A stretch of DNA of 64,000 nucleotides. It comes from Aquila chrysaetos chrysaetos (Eukaryota > Chordata > Aves > Accipitriformes > Accipitridae). Shown here piece after piece: positions 1 through 12,980 of the stretch (position 1 is its first letter; the number at the start of each line of letters is the position of its first letter). The notes under the pieces were generated by a model. The model saw only the letters and a program-made list of their open reading frames with translations, had not been told where the DNA came from and did not search any database. Made by a program: the position numbers and the translations under genes. The stretch covers positions 32,797,120 through 32,861,119 of the forward strand of contig NC_044006.1 in assembly GCF_900496995.4 (NCBI RefSeq). The letters run 5' to 3'.

Positions 1-3000
1 CTGTCCGTAGGACTCCTTACAGTAGCTAAGAAAAGAAAACAAAATTCCCTTCATTTATCTTAAGATATCGGCTAGCTTACCCATCTGTGAGCAAAGAATG
101 TTTTTGCTTAGCTTGCTTAACTAAATGAATCTTGGTTCACTTGCTTGCAGCTGAAGACAAATTAGGCTGATTATATACGAAAGGGCATACAGTACATCTA
201 GGAATTAAACTGTGACTGGGTATTTAGGATGAATGAAATGAATAGGCAGCAACAGCTTTGCCTTGCTCTGAACAATCAGCAGTCCCCTTCTCTCTCAATC
301 TTTTTAAAGCACCTTCAAAATAATCCTCAGTCTTATTCTTGTGTGTAACTTGCTAGTTTGCAAGTATGGATTTTTAAAGAAACAAAAAAATCCCCATGCA
401 AACTTTTCCCCTGTGGTATGGGAAGCATTACCAAGCTCAGCAGCTCGCTGCGATGCTGCCTTTTGTACTCAGCTGAGGAATTCCTGCCACGCCACACTGC
501 CGGGCTGCTCCATGTACAAATCGCAGAGGCAAGCAATAGCATCGCATCCTCCAGCACTCTTATTTCTCACGCCTCTCTTACTCCATAGGACACTGCAGAA
601 TGTATATCGTATCTGCTGCAAGTGCCTGACAGGTGGTATTTCACATTCACTGCTCTTGGTGGTATGGGGAGTAGGCTGAAATACTGAGTTCTTCACGTGT
701 CGATGGTTTTCAGTAATTAGCATATTTCAGCCCAAATCACAAACATCCTCCCTTGAAAAGAATGATAATTGGTGACAAAATCTGTGGCATGCAGTTTCAT
801 CAAATGCAAATTTGGGCTAATAAGATAGACACTAGGCTGCACTAGGAGAATAAAATGCACCATAATTTTGGTAAAAAAGTAATTTTTGCTAACATTTGGG
901 GCATAATGATTTTTGAGAGGACATTTGTAATTTTAGTCTTTACATGATAAAAGTGTGGATTTGAAATACACGGACAAAAAAAGTCTTACAGGACTGTTCT
1001 TGTAGCACACAACTGACCATGCGCTGTACAACTGCTTCTCAGTATGACCATGAAAGATGAATACATCTTAAACAAACTGCAGCTTTAGGTGTCCAGATCT
1101 TCTCTGAAACACACGTCCTCATTCGTGCTATTCCAGGTACTTGCTGAGATGCGGTAATTCCAGTTTTGTGCTCTCTCCCCTCAGTATGGATGCAAAAGAG
1201 AGGTGGAAGACTTCCTCTCTGGTTGTTTGAGTCAACACAGGCTTAGGTTGGTGCTAGCTTCTTTGCAGTGCTAGTTTTGCAGCTTCATAACCCAAGCATG
1301 GCGTCAGGAAGATGTTTGCTCCTGTGATTGATGTCAAGAGGGGAAAGAAAAGCAATCCCTCAAGCAACAGAAAACATACATTTCTTGAATAGTGGGTGTT
1401 GCCCCTATACTGAAATCAGATGAAAACTGAAAGGCAAATATTTGTGCCCCGGCAGGACAAACCTCTCTTTTGAAAACAACAGACAGCTTCTGGGAAAGGT
1501 GGTAGAGGCTTGAACTGGCCAGAACCCTGCCGGGGAAATTCCCAGGGAAATATCTCTAAACAAAGAACTACACTAAGGTGTTTGGAGCTTGTTGACCGAA
1601 AGTCTTTCTACACTACGATCATCTTAAGGAGAGATGGTCTTGAGAGGCACCTTGACTTGTATTTGGAACTACACATAACTCCTCATCCATTTGGTATTGC
1701 ATGCAGATACACTGCTACCTCTTAGGTGCCCATGGGCCACTGAAAGACAGAAATACTGAAGTTGTTTTACTCACCATGACACAGGGAGCCCAAGCCAAAT
1801 TGAATACTGAACCTAGGTCCTCGAGGTCTCAGCTCACAATTTCAGCTAAAGCCATCTTTTCTTCCCATCACTTGTTTCCAAAGTCTGATTGTTCTTTCCA
1901 TCTGCACCTGCTTCCCTGCAGCTTGGTCATCCTCTCTCCACGCTGACCCCTGCCTCTACGCCCGCGACCATCCTCCCTCCCTAGCGAGCGGTGACTCAGT
2001 CGCTATGGGTGCAATACCTAATGCCTCCAACGCCTGCTGTGTTTGCCTCATGCTGTTTTAGCAGCATGGATAGTCATGGTAGGCTGACTCTCTGTCTTCT
2101 CATTTCAGCTGCTCTAACACATATTCAGGCTAAGGAGAAGCAATAGAGCACTTTCTAGACCACAGGCACAAGCTTTTTTCTCTTACTAAAAATACCCAAA
2201 CTACTGCAGCAACTGCAGACCCAGCCACTCTCTGTCAACTGAAACGTGATTCTCATCTCAGTAAGAAATCAGAACAAAAGTTTTCTTTCAAAGACTTTCT
2301 GACTGCAAAAACATGGGAAGCAAATATAACAAGTCAAATCCCCAGCCTGAGATAACATAGTCAATACAAGGTAGGATATGGCTTTTAGTCTGAATTGGAT
2401 GCTGCCTTATTAATGCTGATAGGTCCTCATGAATACAAGTTAGCGGTTTCCTTTTATCTAATGTTTTTGTTTTCCTCTGATATGGCAGGTTCCTGTTTTA
2501 GTATATAAACTTGCTTTTGATGTATTGATGCACCAAGAATTTATCAGTCATGTGGAAAACAAGACAAACGATCATAATATTGGGGGTTTTGTAACACAAC
2601 TGTTGAGCTTTCATGACATAAGCATCATAGTAAAATGATTAACTACATACAGGAGTGCACAACCAGCTTGCTTTTGAAAAATCGCGTTCCAAACACACAC
2701 ACATGTATTTCTATAACAGCCATATAAACAGATACTTGGTCATACCCTAACTTACAAAACATGCACTACTGGCAATCAGAGAGATAAACCCTTGTCTAAC
2801 ACTGAACAGCTTTGTCTCTTCCCTCGCTACAATTCTCTACCATGTTGAAAACAATTTTGCATCTACCGCTGAATCCAGGCTCTGAAATCTGAAGACTGTT
2901 ATATCACCGTGCCGTACAATCACCGAATGCCAGGTTAAAATAAACACAGGCACCGTATTATTTCATTATCAGAAGAGCACAAATATATCTCTTTTCAGAT

Positions 3001-3480
3001 ATTACTTATATGGTTTTAAGAAGTTGTATTTCTTTCTAGAAGAGACTGACTGAGAATTTCCATCTTTATAATATAGTAATGTTACAGGTATCTAAAGGAA
3101 AAAAACAAATGCAGCAATTAATTTTACACATATTTTGTATAGAATGATTAGATTCTTAAAAATGAGGACAAAGTTACACCCATCAGAGATGTGAGCATTT
3201 TGTAAAATAACAGTGCTTTTCTTGGCATCACAGAGGATGAAACTTAATTAAAATTTTACATTACTGCTGAAATACATTTAATGTCACAAAAAAAAAATAC
3301 ACTTAGTAACATTAATAGCCAGCTTGCTTTAACAGCCGTCAATAACTGATCCTCACAATTACTTCATGTGGCACAGAAAGCCGCAGTATCTCCAGAAGTC
3401 TACATGCAGGGAAATTTTAAAAAGCAGTCACACGGTGAGAGATAAACCAGGATCAGAACAAAAGTAACCCCAGAAGCTTT
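1..3480. other. Upstream intergenic DNA, no gene seen
   Basis: AT-rich non-coding sequence. The open frames are short, overlap on both strands, and resemble no family I know. There is a short CA run near 2692-2704 and scattered A/T homopolymers. I see no CR1, LTR or tRNA. Vertebrate synteny would place a long gene-poor gap upstream of TOPAZ1, which fits. Confidence 0.6.
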
Positions 3481-3494
3481 TTTTTTTTTAGCCT

Positions 3495-3730
3495 TAGAGG
3501 CGTGCCAGTCCTCCTCTCATCTGCAGCATCGACATTTCCTCGCGGAGCCTCGTCAGCGAGAGCTGGGCAGCTCGGGGAGCAGGCGCTCCTGGGGCCCAGC
3601 GTGTGTCAGGAAATTCCTCCTCTTTTCCGCTGGCTGGGCTGCAGTTACTGCGCTGGCGGTGCAGCTCAGGGAGCAGAGCGGGGAGACGCGCTGCGGGGGC
3701 CCGGGGAGGCGGCGAGCACGTGGGAATAAC
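3495..3730. promoter_or_regulatory. Small isolated CpG-rich block
   Basis: About 230 bp of GC-rich sequence with roughly 25 CpG dinucleotides sits in otherwise AT-rich, CpG-poor DNA. It is immediately preceded by a T-run (3479-3490) and ends in an E-box (CACGTG near 3718-3723). Both strands are open across it, as expected for GC-rich DNA, and neither reading resembles a known protein. It could be a distal enhancer or an orphan CpG island acting as the promoter of an unannotated non-coding RNA. The CpG density is seen directly; the function is inference. Confidence 0.45.
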
Positions 3731-6700
3731 CCAAACCATGCTGGCCTTCTGCCTTACAGGCGTTTGCAGGAGTTTCTGCAGGGAAAATCCGATTTACAGA
3801 CAAGCCAGAGAGCGCCCCTTTTCTATAACGTGCGAAATCAGGCTACATGGCATACATGTGAAATTAAACCTGCCTACACATGATGGAATTGCAGTCTCGA
3901 TTCAGCTGCATCATTTCCTATTGCTGCTGTATAAAGAATAGCATTTAAAACCTGACATCAGCCCTTTTAGACATACAGGGCTTCCCCAGAGAGATGACTG
4001 AACAAATGCCTAGGTAAGAGGTGTAACGAGTATTTCGGAGACTATCTTTGTCTGGAAAAGACCCCCATGCACAGATAAGAACTGTGGCCAGAATTTTTAA
4101 GTGATTCACAAAAGGCTAGTTGTTAATAATCTAAGATTTCTCATATAGGGCCTTCCTCTCCACTGGAAAAAACGGAGGGATTTATAAATTAAATATTTAA
4201 AAAAGGCTGAAAACTGTGGAATTGGCATCACTGAGATGCACAGACAAACAGGAGGGAAGGACGGTGTCATTAACCAGAAAGACTGGCTGCACTAGCTGCC
4301 TTCACCATCCTGACCAGTGTGTAATTGGGAGGCTTCCCCGGGAGACTAGCTCGTGGAAACCCCAGCAGGTTCCTTGTGCAACACACGGACGAAGAACAAA
4401 GCCAGAACTTAGACTTACTTTGTCTAAAATTCACCTGCATGATGTGCGTTCAGACATCAGGAGACACCAAACCTCTCCCAAGCCCAGGGTCTCTGTGTCC
4501 CTACCACTGAGCAGACACGACGCCGATGTGTGAGCCACAGCTGGCAGTTTGTACAAGCCCACCGCAAGGAACAGCGAGCCATCCTGGAATGAGGCAGTAC
4601 AAAACTTTTCCCAGGGTAAAACTGGGTTTCCTCCATTTTGGTTTCCTACTTTTCCTCAGTACTTTTTTGTTTCATGTACACTGACATTTCCCAGTTCTGA
4701 GTGAAACCGGACATAAATGCCAGCTCTCTTCCACAGAAGCAGGAAAGCACAGACCGCTCACAACACTCCTGACTAAATTTGCAGACTCACTCCTGTGCCA
4801 AAGCATCTAAAATATTTGGTTGCTAATTCCAATCTACCCAGCAAACCCTCCATCCAGGATTTCCTGGAAATGACCAAGCCATTTATGATACCCAGCAACC
4901 CTCTTTTCTGGGGGGGGTGGTTCAAAAGCTAGGAAAATAAATGTGTCAAACGAGGATTTTAAAGGAAAAATTAAGGTAGCAGGAAATATGAGCCAAAAAT
5001 GGAGCCTGTACCTACTATCCTCTAGTATTTTCCCTTTCATATTATCAAAAGATCAAGTTGTTAAGCCTGCTGAACTCCAATGGCTATGAAAACCTGAGCT
5101 CAAACAGAAGCTGCTAATGAGAGGCATTTCCTAAAGCTGCTTTAGCAGGTGTTTCCTGCTGAAACGGGGAGGGTCGCAAATGTAAATCTCATTTGGAAAG
5201 TTTCTAACCCCGGGGATAATATTGAGTGGTGCTGCCACTCTCACTGCCATCTGCACTAGAAAGTGGTTCAGACTGAACTAGATAGCACTTGATCCCACTG
5301 AGTGAGCCCAATTGTTTGCATTCTTGCACAAATGTGTGAATGGCAGCCTTCCGGCGAAGCAAATGCTGGGTCTGCTCCCTTCAAAGGCTTTGCCAGTGAT
5401 CCTTGCCCTGCTGGCTTCATCCTTAATTGGCCTACACGGTGGGGAGCAATTAAAAATAAATGGTAGCTTGCTGCGCTGCTGGAAGGGGAAGTTTTGCCAC
5501 TCCAGGCATGAGCGCAGCTACCTTAGTCCACCGTGTGCGCCATGCACAGGGAACAGCAAGAGGAAAAGGGGAGAGACCTGGCTATTCTGAGTAAGCGCCA
5601 GGGGAAAAAAATCATGTTGCAGGCTGCAATAAATCATCATTAGCCTTACAATTAAAGGTTTGATTGTCTGGGGCAGGAGCATGCTTCCCCTGGAGTTTCT
5701 GCGGAGTGTGGGAATGGCATTTCCTATTATGCCTGTAGTCCAGAAATGGGATTTTTCATACCGTCTTCGCAAGACAGTATGCCCCCCTTCCATACAGTCT
5801 CAACGGAGGGAGCAGAATGGCTCTTATCCACATGGAAAAATGTGGTTTCTTCAAATGAAACATCCAATACCAGAAGTTGTAAAACTAGTCTTTAATGAAA
5901 GACAGCTAATCTCGAAGAAAAGCAGTGTCCCATAGCTGTCTCATCAAGCTCTCTGAAACTTTAATCATAGGTGGGCAGTTCTGAACCAGCGATTAACTTG
6001 CCATAATCATCTGTATCAAGCAATGGAGTTTCTCAGATAACCTCCTACTACTTATTAATGAAGGTCCACTATAAGGATGAACCAAAAATCCCGATTGTTT
6101 ATGGAATTAAAACCTGAATTAAAAATACAGACTTTCACTACACACCAACCCGTATTTCCATGATATTCAGTAGTGGATTAAAGCACAAAAAAAGGAGTAG
6201 CTGAGAGTCACTTGATTTTCCTTTGTTCCCTGAAGATATTTGACACTGAAGGTGGTCAGCTTCTCCCAGGAACTAACCAGGTAACTCATGTCAGCCACAG
6301 CCATTTTATAAACACCACATGTATGTCATTTCCTAATGACAGAGTTGCACATAATTTTTTGCATCTTGCTGCTTTACTACAAAGCATCTCAATCCTTCTT
6401 GTATCAGAAATGTGTGGTACCTTCAGGGATGTCTCTTCATTTCATAGTGGAATAAAAAGGGACGAAGTCTGCACTGGGAAGTCTCCAGGACATCCTTTTC
6501 TCTCGTCTCCCTTTGTTGACACCAAATTGAAACTAACAAAAGGCTTTACTCAGATAATATCCTAAGCAATCTGTGACACAGCTTTTAAGAGTTTATCATC
6601 TCTGGGAAAAGCTACCACTCTTTTTAAGCAGATTCAGTGTGCATGGGATAGAGCTAGTGTACAAACACACACTTCTTGTTGCACTCATTTTTATGCCCAG

Positions 6701-8781
6701 TGTTTAGAATGAAAAGCTAGAAGTACCTCTAAAAGTTATTTCTCCCGTAGCTAACGTGTGGTGTTCTAGTGTCTGCAACACATATTGGGAGTGGGCCAGA
6801 AAGGTATATTGGTTATGTACCAGCCCAGTTCAACCTCTCTGATTATAGAGCTCCCCTCTCCCAGGAAATGACCTACAAGAAGCAGTAGCGAAAGATTTTT
6901 TGCAGTAGATTTCATCTTCAGAGGGGAAACAGGCTATATAAATCGGATCTCTGCATAGAAATATCCTGTGTCTTGTGCTGCAATGTAGCAAGCCATCTGA
7001 ATTGCATTGACAGAGTACGATTTACTCAACTGCAGAACTAGGACATTTATGCGCAAGCACATACATTTGATATATTGTTTGCAGGCACCTCCAAAATTCA
7101 CCTCCAAAACCACAAGATGTCAACAGCAGTAGGGTGCTGTGGGGGCTGCAGAGACGCTTTTCATGTTCTCTCCATAGAGGGCTGGAGAAGATAATGTAAT
7201 CCACAGTTCTTCAACAAAGAAATGCCACTCACCCAAGGCCCTTTCCTTTTAGTCCATTAATTCATGATAAAGTTTCTAAAAAAGAAAAAGTTCAAAATGA
7301 TGCAAATCTCTCTAAACCAGTTCTGAGCAGAGAAACAGTGAGGGGCCAGTTGCTTAGTGATAATCACAAAGGCAAGGAAGAAAATACTGCAAGCCCTGCT
7401 ATATCTGCACAGTCAACGTGATGAAAAGGCCATGGCCTTGCAAGGGAAACAACATTAAGCTGCTTTGTTGTGTTGCTTGTGAAGATTTCTTATATGCTCA
7501 TTCTACTTGATTACACTCAACGTTGATAATCAGGTCTTTCGACTCCAGGGTGAAAAATTTCCTACTAAATAATGATAAGGGTTCTAATATATTGTTACTA
7601 TGACCTTTGTAATAACGCCTTTAAAAATCAGGTGGTATTTCAAAGCACAGGGTAATCCATAGCATTTCGCATGTACTGTTTTCCTTCCACATACTTACAA
7701 TACACCACTTAAGCACTATGGAATGTGTCTAGATGAGGCACAAAATATGCTAATGATATGAAGGCTGCCCTAAAAAGTTTGTCTGCTCAGATTGTTAGAC
7801 AAACTCTGTGGGAAGAATTTGATATTAAAAAGTTACTATTGCTTGGGCTGGTCTTACCAGCTACGAGGTTACTTATGGGGTCCCTTCCCCATTGCTCAGG
7901 AACCCTGATCCCCTATTAGTCACTCCATGCCCCACAGGCAACTGGTCCTCCATAAGGTAGGAGGACATCAGCAAAATTGTTTCTGACTGCTGCCCGTGTC
8001 TTCCTGCTCGAGAAACACAAGCCAGAGCTTAGTGAACACTCACATTTTTACTGTCAATTCCTGACCACAATGCTTGTGATTACAATAGCAAAAATGTGAT
8101 TTTATAAATAAAACATAAAAATTGTGGTTTTGCTTACCTAACTGCTAAGTGCTTTTCACATTTACACATCACTCCAAAATACTAGAGTATGAGGTGATCC
8201 AAAGATTTTTTTTTCTTTTTTTACCAAAAGGCTCAGTAATTCTTTAATTAAGACTGGAAGAGGAGCACTGCCTTGGCCCATCTAAGAGGACTCATGAAAT
8301 GAGGGTGCACATTATTTCTAGCCCCAGAAGTATGCTGTATATTTATATAAATTATGCAAACCTTGAGGCAATACAATACAAAGCCAACAGTGCAAATGAA
8401 CTAAAGATTAACACAAACTTAATGAAACACGACAAGGGGAAATTCAGATTGTGCAGCACCTAAGCATATGCATAAACAGGCCACTTCTACATTGCACGAT
8501 GGCAGTTTCCAGTGTCCTCGGGATCCCTTTCCCTCCATAAAGGTTGCATCTCAAGTTGCGTATCACGAAGTGCTGGAGAAGAGCTGGTAGCAGGACAAGG
8601 AGCAGTCCGAGGCACGTCCCTCGCTCATGGCCACCAGCGCAGCACCATCTGCTGGGAACACGCACATTTTGGACAAACCTTTCCAGCACCAGCGTTTGTC
8701 ACAACCCATCTTCTTAAACACAAGACGCCCAGAAAATTTCCACCTCTCTGGTTCTTCGCCCTCCTTTTCAGCGGAGATGAA

Positions 8782-8807
8782 CTGATTAATCACTGCAAGT
8801 TAATCAG
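8782..8807. repeat. 8-bp perfect inverted repeat, homeodomain-like
   Basis: CTGATTAA at 8782-8789 and TTAATCAG at 8800-8807 are exact reverse complements separated by 10 bp, almost one helical turn. TTAAT/ATTAA cores are typical of homeodomain or HNF1-type sites. This may be a dimeric binding site or chance. Confidence 0.35.
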
Positions 8808-11800
8808 ATTGTTACTTGAGCAATTGGCAGCTCGGAGGGCTTGGCAAAAAGCACGGTACAGCCCGCAGAAAGTTTGCATTTTAAGGTCCTATCCAAGAAG
8901 TCATTTTGTTACGGTCGTCTCTAATCTCTGCAGGCTAACTTCACAGGCAGGCATCTTCAAGAGGCTGGGACAGGCTAGTGATGCCAAAATGAACCTGGGA
9001 AGCTGAGGCAGGGCCCCTTGTACTGAGCAATGGTTTTGGGTGTTCAACCCTTCCGAGGAGACTGGTTTCAGACGTTCAGAAGTGAGACAGAAAAGGCAAG
9101 GGTTAATTCAGCAGAAGGTGCTGCTAGGTGAGAGATCTAAGCTAGTGAGCATAGCACAGACTACGGTATTTTGCCAGCGTTAAATCTGTGGTAGAATTAG
9201 TCACATTTCCACAGTCAAAACTAACCTTCATTATAAAGTAGGACATCAACATCTTTACTAGCTATGAAAAACACCATGCATCCTCCCCACATTAACAGCA
9301 AGAGCCAGCTGGAAAATTTTGGCAGGCTTTTTTTTCTCTCAGAATTTTTTTTCTGCTCAGAAAAACGTCCATTGGAGGAGTCAGAACCTTTGATGGAAAT
9401 CAGAAAGCTTTCACCCTGAAAGGGTACTTCAGGACAGAATTTCTGCAACCTCAGAAGGGCTGGTTAGGGGTATGGGCAACACGCTGAGACAACCATACTG
9501 CTGGACCTTTGGGAAATACTTCAATTTGGCCTCAGGGATCTCCTCACCCCATCTTGTTGTGTGGCACAGGCAGGGACAGAAAGACATTACTGAAAAATGT
9601 CCAAAGTTTTTGCTTGCAGAAGGAAATACTCTATTCAGTGATACTCCTGAGGGTTTTGTGGTTTTGGGGTGGGGCTTTTTTGGCAAAACCTTAATTCTTA
9701 GATCTCCTTTAAAAGCAAAACAAAACCTCCAAGAGCTAAGGATCCCTTAGAAAGATGTAGGTAAGAGTGAGTTGAACTACATGATATTATCTTAAGGTAT
9801 AAACTTTACATTGAGTAAAAGATATAGAAAAGATGCCCAGGAACCCCTGACAGAGTTGTAAGCTTTATTCGGTATCAGCTAACCAGTTGTGCATGCCATA
9901 AAGTGGTTCAAGATGACAAAATATATCAGAGACTTAAAGACCAGATGCACTTAGGAGAGCCAATTCATCTAGATCGTTAAAGAAACTCTTTTCCACTCTT
10001 ACTGGTAATCCCAGTGGACTGAGTTAGCACAGGAAAATCTGCTTGTGTGTGCAGACTTTCAGTGAGACCTAACTTTGTATTCACTGAGAATATCATCATA
10101 GATTAACAATCAAGAAAGGGCCACCCATTATGGTTTTCAAATAAATGCTTCCTGTTTACAGATATTAATGTATCAAAATATTACTAGGCTTTATCACTAT
10201 CTGTCTACAGCTTTGCAAATTCACTATGCTGCTGTGTCATTTGCCCCACAATGGTATTTGCAAGCAGAGCAGCCATTCACTCCTGAAAAATCCAATCTAC
10301 TACCCACAACCTACATTTCTCCTAAAACATTTTATGATTTTGGAAAACAATTTCTATCATGAGAATTTCATAAAATAGCATGGAAAACTGAGCATATAAA
10401 TCTATATAAATACCTAACTGTAACAACATCTGGCACTTTAATTCAACATAGTTTAGTTTCCTCATAAAAATGGTTTCATTTCACAAAAGGTACATTTTAA
10501 CATAAAGATTACTATAGTTTGAATAATCTGAATGGCATTCCTGATTAATTCTTTTTCCAACTACTTTTAGTAACAAAAAATGAACAGGAGGGAAGGTCAC
10601 TGTGACCAACAGTGTTCTCCGAATCCAGCTGGAGACTGCTAGCAGTAGCTATTTACAGTTTTAGTAGACAAATCCACAAGCCCCAAATATTTTTCAAGTG
10701 CTAAATCAATTAGTCAATATTTAAAGGCCATATATGATAAAATTCTTCGTTCAGTTGCCCCTGCAAACGTTATTGCTGTTATCTCATGTGTACAGTGCAC
10801 AGCGGCAACTTGCAGGCTCTACCAGCTGGTGCCTCAACTCTGCGAGTCAAAGACACCCAGAATAATGGTCTCTGACCCAAAAGCCTGCAATTTCAAAGGC
10901 AAGTCTCCCCAAAAGGGTGACATAAATGAGGGGTTCTATGAGAGGAGACAATAAAAATGTATAGGTTGTGCATGCTAGTGAATACTACTGCAGTGCATAT
11001 AATTCCTTCTCAGAACAGTATCTCTGAATCTCCACCCAACTAATGAGGCGTGCTGTTTTAGTTTGCTTTTCTTTCACATAGGCCATGTACTAATTCATAT
11101 TATATAGCTTGAAGCCTTCATGCATGGTGGAGCAGGAAGCAGAGGAGGGAAAAGAAATGGCAGCCTCCTCACAGAGCATGCCAGTATTTCTCTGTCCAAA
11201 GTCTCCTGCTTCTCCTTTTTCTTCTCCCAAAACGCAGAGGTTTGTATGTGCATGAAGTCTGGCCATGGTAGCAGAGCACAAACTGCAGCTCACGGGGCCA
11301 GCCCACACTGGTTGAGGAGGTCAGCTGTCACTCTGAAAGACAATAACAGATACAAAACCCAAGGTGAGGGTTCAAGCGTACTGGTTCTGGCATGGAGGCA
11401 TTTGTTGTATGAATACTAGTTTTCATTGACACTGAGGTATGCCCTTAGCATCTACTCGCACGTGAAAGAGGAAGACATAGGTGTTGGGAATTCAGGGAAA
11501 TTGTTGGCCAGCCATTGATTTCAAACAGCTTTCAGGCCACCTTTAAATCCTTACATCACTTTATTGAGAGAAAAACGTGGTCAAATGCCAGGAATGTGGA
11601 CAGTCATACAAAATGAAGGGTCAGCTAAAACATCAGCTAAGGCTTCAAAGCCTGAGGCCGCAGCTCTGCAGAAGCGAGAGCAGAGCTTCCTAGCAGCCCC
11701 CAGGCTAGCACCAGAAGGCTGTGCCTGCCAGAAACAGGTGCCGGAGCATCCTGCCTCATTTTTACATTTTAGCAACACTCGTGTTGGTTTTTGTCCTGCT

Positions 11801-12956
11801 AATAATATCCAGTTGAATCGAACTGAAATGACAGTCTCTGCCTAGCATTCACTGCTCAGGACTCCTGGGGACAAAAGAGCATACCGGAGCGCAAAGGTGT
11901 TTTACTGAGATCAGGCAGCGACTGGCACAGGACCACTTCCTTGCTATTTCTCTGGAGTTAAGCAATACCAAAAAAACCCATCACAGAGCTCTACACGACC
12001 CCATGCATAGCTTCATGGCAGTGCGGTACGTCCAGCTGCACTGACAAATTCCAAAGTGAATGTAAGGACTCGGTGCAGCCCCTGAACTATTTACAATAAC
12101 CTCCTTTCCATCTCACTTCATGGAAAACATTTATTTAGGCAAAGAGAAGAGGAGGATGAGAGTATCAGAAAACAGATCTCTGAAAAAGGAGCATCAAAAA
12201 TAAATGCTGTACATAGTGCCTGACTTTTTTAATGAGGCAGCAATTTGTTAATTCATCTTTTTGTTTTAATAAATACAGCCTATAAAGTAAGGGAACATAT
12301 TGTATTCACAGAAGTCTGTAACTACACCAAAGGGAAGATGTTAGTTAAGAATATCCAAACAGATTCCTGGTTAGAAATAATTATTTGTCTTTGGTTACAT
12401 CTTTTAATTTCCTCAATGGCCAGGAACAAGGTAACCCCCCAGGAAGACCACAAGGTAGGTTTATGTGACAAACCACTACCTGAAGATGAAATGTTAATGT
12501 TATGGGATGGTGGGGAAAAGACAAGGTACCAAGTGTATCCTGCGCCACAGGTAGAGGTTTCAGTTCAGCATTTGCTTAGCCCTGATCACCTGAATCCCTG
12601 AAGGCATCATTCTTAGCCCACAGAAGGCAACTGACTGATTTCACTTGTCTCTTTTCAGACTGTTGAGGATGCAAAATGAATACAAATTATTACCTGTCTC
12701 TTTTCAAGGTTCAAAACAGAACAGGAAACGCAAGCATAGGCTGCAAAGATAAATAACTATTTGCATATTTACAAGAGCAACTTATATACTTTTAATGTAG
12801 ATAAAGATATAATTTATTTACATTATTTACAGTTCTATTACACAACATAAACTATATATAAAAATGATTTTGCTGTAAATTCACATGGACCAAGGAAGAG
12901 GCTCATTTACTGGAACAGTCCTGAAAAATCATTCAGATGCATCACATATGGAAACA

Positions 12957-12980
12957 TATTAATCCACGTATGGATTAATA
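12957..12980. promoter_or_regulatory. Palindromic pair of TAATCC (OTX/PITX-type) sites
   Basis: TATTAATCC at 12957-12965 and GGATTAATA at 12972-12980 form perfect 9-bp arms around a 6-bp spacer (ACGTAT). Each arm contains TAATCC, the core bound by K50 paired-like homeodomain proteins such as OTX, CRX and PITX. The AT-rich surroundings give no other evidence for an enhancer, so the regulatory call is inference. Confidence 0.35.

Noticed and set aside
8512..9006. 164-codon + strand open frame
   Set aside because: It begins at GTG, matches no family I know, has no promoter or splice context, and lies in gene-poor DNA. Likely chance.
12245..12601. 118-codon open frame in the upstream flank
   Set aside because: No recognisable domain, no promoter, and the composition matches AT-rich intergenic DNA.
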